IMG/VR virus record: IMGVR_UViG_3300042887_002198
Location: 1 to 45,256 of that record
Source of the DNA: a virus
Direction: 5' to 3' (one strand)
Length of the DNA: 45,256 bases
Positions 43,103-45,256 of the stretch are shown piece after piece; within the stretch, counting starts at the first letter, position 1; each line of letters begins with the position of its first letter. The notes beneath the pieces are model-generated. The model ran no database searches. It saw nothing but the letters and a program-made list of their open reading frames with translations, and was not told the DNA's origin. The position numbers and the translations under genes were made by a program.

Positions 43103-43555
43103 TTAATCTAGGAAATCAAAGCTGTCATATTTAAATGTCACATCAATATATGCATACTCTACATCTGTAGCCTGAGCGTTTAATTCTATACCACTGATGC
43201 TGCTAGCAAATACACTGTTAAAACTCACACTGCGTGATACATTAAAATGACTTGTGACAAAGTTTAATACAAGACCATATGTTTCTAATGCTGCTCCTTC
43301 ACTGTTGCGCTTTATCCAATTGTATAATTCTTCATATACACCTAGCGCTTCATCAACAGCAATGCGTACGCTCAACTCTCCATACTCAAGGAATCCGCTG
43401 CTAACATAGCCTGCTTTGTTGGAGAAGTTGATAGCAACTTCACTAACGCTTATGCTTGGAAAAGAAGCTGATACTGCAAGACGCTCACACATAGAAAACT
43501 GGTCAGTATTAAACTGCATCTTAAACCCAGTCAATGATAATAAATTGGTAGCCAT
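43103..43555 (-). CDS. gp3: T4 gp19/gp3-type tail tube or tail terminator protein
   Basis: 150 residues, MATNLLSLTGFKMQFNTDQF then FPSISVSEVAINFSN and a C-terminal FNSVFASSISGIELNAQATD, VTFKYDSFDF. This is the beta-barrel fold pattern of T4 gp19/gp54-like tail tube proteins. Its place between gp23 and uvsY is where marine T4-like phages have gp3, the tail completion protein that ends the tube. AATAAATA (late-type) lies 13 nt upstream of the ATG. Confidence 0.68.
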   Translation of the reverse strand: MATNLLSLTGFKMQFNTDQFSMCERLAVSASFPSISVSEVAINFSNKAGYVSSGFLEYGELSVRIAVDEALGVYEELYNWIKRNSEGAALETYGLVLNFVTSHFNVSRSVSFNSVFASSISGIELNAQATDVEYAYIDVTFKYDSFDFLD

Positions 43556-43581
43556 ATTATAAGGTATTTATTAAAGTAAAA

Positions 43582-43611
43582 AAGGTGGGCAACCTTTCGA
43601 TTGCCCACCTT
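43582..43611 (-). terminator. strong terminator after the capsid gene
   Basis: A perfect 11-bp stem (43582-43592 with 43601-43611; arms AAGGTGGGCAA and TTGCCCACCTT), 8-nt loop, followed by TTTTTT on the minus strand. It is 27 nt past the gp23 stop. Confidence 0.9.
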
Positions 43612-43638
43612 ACGATTCCCTAAAGGGATTACTCCAAC

Positions 43639-45024
43639 TTATGAAGCGTATTGTTCAGTTGGGATATAAGATCCACCGCCGAGACCGGTAACTGTGAACT
43701 TACGGAAGTATGGGTTTTGACCATCAACTCCAAGCGAGTCAGTTGCACCTGGCAAACATGCAAATGGGTTAGCAACGAGACCATAACGTGTCTTGAAACC
43801 AATCTTTGGTTGGAAGGTGTTAGGATCAACGGCACGAACCATTGTCAATGGAACATATGGGCAATAGAAGATACCTGCATCATATGCATTGGTTCCACGA
43901 TAACCAACAGTCACATAATCAGTGTCAGCGAATGGGTCGATGAACACCTTCATGCGTCCGTTAAGAACACCAGCAAATACGTTACCTGTGTCATCAACAT
44001 TCAGGTTGGTTGAAAGCGCTGGGGAATAGTCAAGAACACCAGCAGCTGCAAGAGCAGATGCAATGTTACTTGAGCAAATAACGATGTTACCTTTACCACG
44101 ACGTGTTGCTTTTGCAATGTAGTTGGCTTCAATTTCAATTTGGAAAAGAAGTGATTTGAACTTCTCAACAGCCCAACGGCCGTCTGCATCTTCATTAATA
44201 TCAAATGCACCGCTTGCAGTAGCCGAAACAGTTGCAGTACCAGCACCACCAGATGCACCAGCAAGGATTACGTTGCGAATACCACCAACTTGTGCCTTAA
44301 GATTAACAGTTTCAATAACTTCACGGTTGATTTCTGCAAGGATTTCAACAGAGAGGATATTTGCAAGTTCAGCTTCTGCATCAAGGCCGTGAACAGCCTT
44401 AAGGTCTTGAGCAAGTTCCATTGTGTATTCTGCTTTAAGAGCGCGTGTCTTAGCAGTAACAGTGGTCTTGTCAACAGTGAAGCCCATTTGACCAAAACCA
44501 GAAGAACCGGTTGTGCGGCCAATGCTAACAGTAACAGCTGCAGTTGCACCAATACCAAAACCACCTGGGTCAGAGTAGTTACCATCAACACCATTGCCAG
44601 TAAGTGCTTCTCCTTGAGCCGTAGTAACACTTCCAGAGAAGTTAGTTGCAGGCTTGTTGAAAAGAGCTTCAGCAGTGTTTGTGCCAGCAGCATTTTGATA
44701 TTGCGAGCGCATTGCAAAGATCAAGCCAGTAGGCATGGTCATTGGTTGAACACCAGCAATGTCATAAGCAACGATGTTAGGCATTGAACGACGAACAAGG
44801 CTGATAAGAACTGGATCCCAGGTCTTAACTGCGCCAGTTCCGGCTCCAATGCTGTTTCCTTCGTTGAGGAATGATGATTGTGCATTTTCTTCGCGAAGTG
44901 CTTTCTCTTGGTTTTCAAGGAGAACTGCAGTGATTGCTTTACGATAGTTGTCCTTGAATGAAGGAGCGTCTTTGGCTTCCAAGATTGGAGCCCATTTCTT
45001 TTGTAGTTGTTCTGAATTAAACAT
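43639..45024 (-). CDS. gp23: gp23 major capsid protein
   Basis: 461 residues (T4: 521). The N-terminal 55 residues (FNSEQLQKKWAPILEAKDAP, then LREENAQSSFLNE) match the T4 gp23 propeptide. The likely prohead protease (gp21) site is FLNE-GNSIGAG. The mature part LVRRSMPNIVAYDIAGVQPM, then PTGLIFAMRSQY, then YCPYVPLTMVRAVDPNTFQP follows the conserved HK97-type fold of T4 capsids. It forms the hexamers of the head. Insertion loops relative to T4 appear shorter. Confidence 0.97.
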   Translation of the reverse strand: MFNSEQLQKKWAPILEAKDAPSFKDNYRKAITAVLLENQEKALREENAQSSFLNEGNSIGAGTGAVKTWDPVLISLVRRSMPNIVAYDIAGVQPMTMPTGLIFAMRSQYQNAAGTNTAEALFNKPATNFSGSVTTAQGEALTGNGVDGNYSDPGGFGIGATAAVTVSIGRTTGSSGFGQMGFTVDKTTVTAKTRALKAEYTMELAQDLKAVHGLDAEAELANILSVEILAEINREVIETVNLKAQVGGIRNVILAGASGGAGTATVSATASGAFDINEDADGRWAVEKFKSLLFQIEIEANYIAKATRRGKGNIVICSSNIASALAAAGVLDYSPALSTNLNVDDTGNVFAGVLNGRMKVFIDPFADTDYVTVGYRGTNAYDAGIFYCPYVPLTMVRAVDPNTFQPKIGFKTRYGLVANPFACLPGATDSLGVDGQNPYFRKFTVTGLGGGSYIPTEQYAS

Positions 45025-45069
45025 AATAGTTATTTTCTAGGTTGTTGTTTGTTTTTTGGGAACCGTGTA

Positions 45070-45255
45070 TCAGCTAACAGTGTTTGCAGTTTGCGCATTG
45101 TTGAGGCGAGATATTGCGGTTAAATATTGTTGCATACTTGGTGAAACTTCTTCACCAAAGGTTTCGTTTTCGATGATAGTTTCTGTACTGATGTATGAAG
45201 ATTCTTCAATGGTTTCTTCTTCAACGTTTTGACGGCTATTGATATAAAACTCTTT
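45070..45255 (-). CDS. gp22: gp22 prohead core scaffold, C-terminal part (runs off the window)
   Basis: About 61 residues: KEFYINSRQNVEEETIEESS ending YLTAISRLNNAQTANTVS. It is very acidic (repeated Glu) with a helical end QQYLTAISRL like the T4 gp22 C-terminus, and lies directly before gp23 as in all T4-like phages. It is removed by gp21 during head maturation. The stop TGA is at 45070-45072. Confidence 0.82.
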   Translation of the reverse strand, partial: KEFYINSRQNVEEETIEESSYISTETIIENETFGEEVSPSMQQYLTAISRLNNAQTANTVS

Positions 45256-45256
45256 G

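Noticed and set aside
1-45256. CRISPR arrays, tRNA genes, rRNA and insertion sequences.
   Set aside because: No regularly spaced direct repeats, no convincing tRNA T-arm/acceptor pairing and no transposase or terminal inverted repeats were seen by eye; a covariance-model search would be needed to exclude tRNAs fully.

Overview
The window is a piece of a T4-like (contractile-tailed, straboviral/kyanoviral-type) phage genome of the marine or environmental kind. I see a recognisable T4 core: gp41 (partial), UvsX, gp43, RegA, gp62, gp44, gp45, DsbA, gp46, gp47, gp55, UvsW, UvsY, a gp3/gp19-type tail protein, gp23 and the end of gp22. These run in an order typical of marine T4-like phages, together with Hsp20 and a MoxR/VWA (CobS/CobT-like) pair that are also common there. 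Every supported gene is on the minus strand, so the text reads from high to low coordinates. Genes are packed with 1-20 nt overlaps, often with a TAA-TATG junction. The host is not identifiable. The early promoters are sigma70-like (TTTACA-17-TATAAT), which argues against a Bacteroidetes host.

Layout from right to left. 45.3-43.1 kb: gp22 end, major capsid gp23 with a strong terminator, and a tail tube/terminator-like protein. 43.1-37.2 kb: recombination and late transcription (UvsY, UvsW, an Sm-like small protein, the gp55 late sigma factor, gp47/gp46 nuclease). 37.2-32.3 kb: a VWA metallopeptidase-like protein, a MoxR-type AAA ATPase, a winged-helix protein and a dNTP diphosphohydrolase-like protein. 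32.3-24.5 kb: the replisome (gp45, DsbA, gp44/gp62, RegA, gp43) with Hsp20 and an N-terminal-nucleophile hydrolase candidate. 24.5-8.1 kb: accessory early region with a MazG-like protein, an AEP primase-like protein, RtcB RNA ligase, a cREC protein, Pth2 peptidyl-tRNA hydrolase, HAD and metallo-phosphatases, a thymidylate-synthase/dCMP-hydroxymethylase-like protein and many small proteins. It includes a GC-rich foreign-looking patch at about 11.0-11.75 kb. 8.1-3.0 kb: a sugar or alcohol activation and transfer cluster (HAD-kinase fusion, TagD-like cytidylyltransferase, NAD-dependent epimerase, GT-B-like glycosyltransferase) running into a DNA cytosine-C5 methyltransferase. 3.0-0 kb: uvsX and gp41.

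The most striking feature is that uvsX is fractured. The N-terminal 211 residues of the recombinase are fused to a 93-residue N-intein. A separate homing-endonuclease-like gene follows. A third ORF then carries a 35-residue C-intein fused to the remaining 157 residues of UvsX. Both recombinase halves have early sigma70-type promoters, while the endonuclease has a T4 late-type TATAAATA promoter. The recombinase would be rebuilt by protein trans-splicing.

Regulation is unusually readable. At least fifteen TTTACA/TATAAT-type promoters sit on the minus strand. In a set of genes (gp55, gp45, gp43, the VWA protein, UvsX-C and several small genes) the -10 box ends only 6-8 nt before the ATG, predicting leaderless mRNAs. 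A second set shares a conserved leader containing GTAAGG(C)AAACCA. Five promoters are preceded by a repeated 20-bp palindromic element resembling an IHF site.
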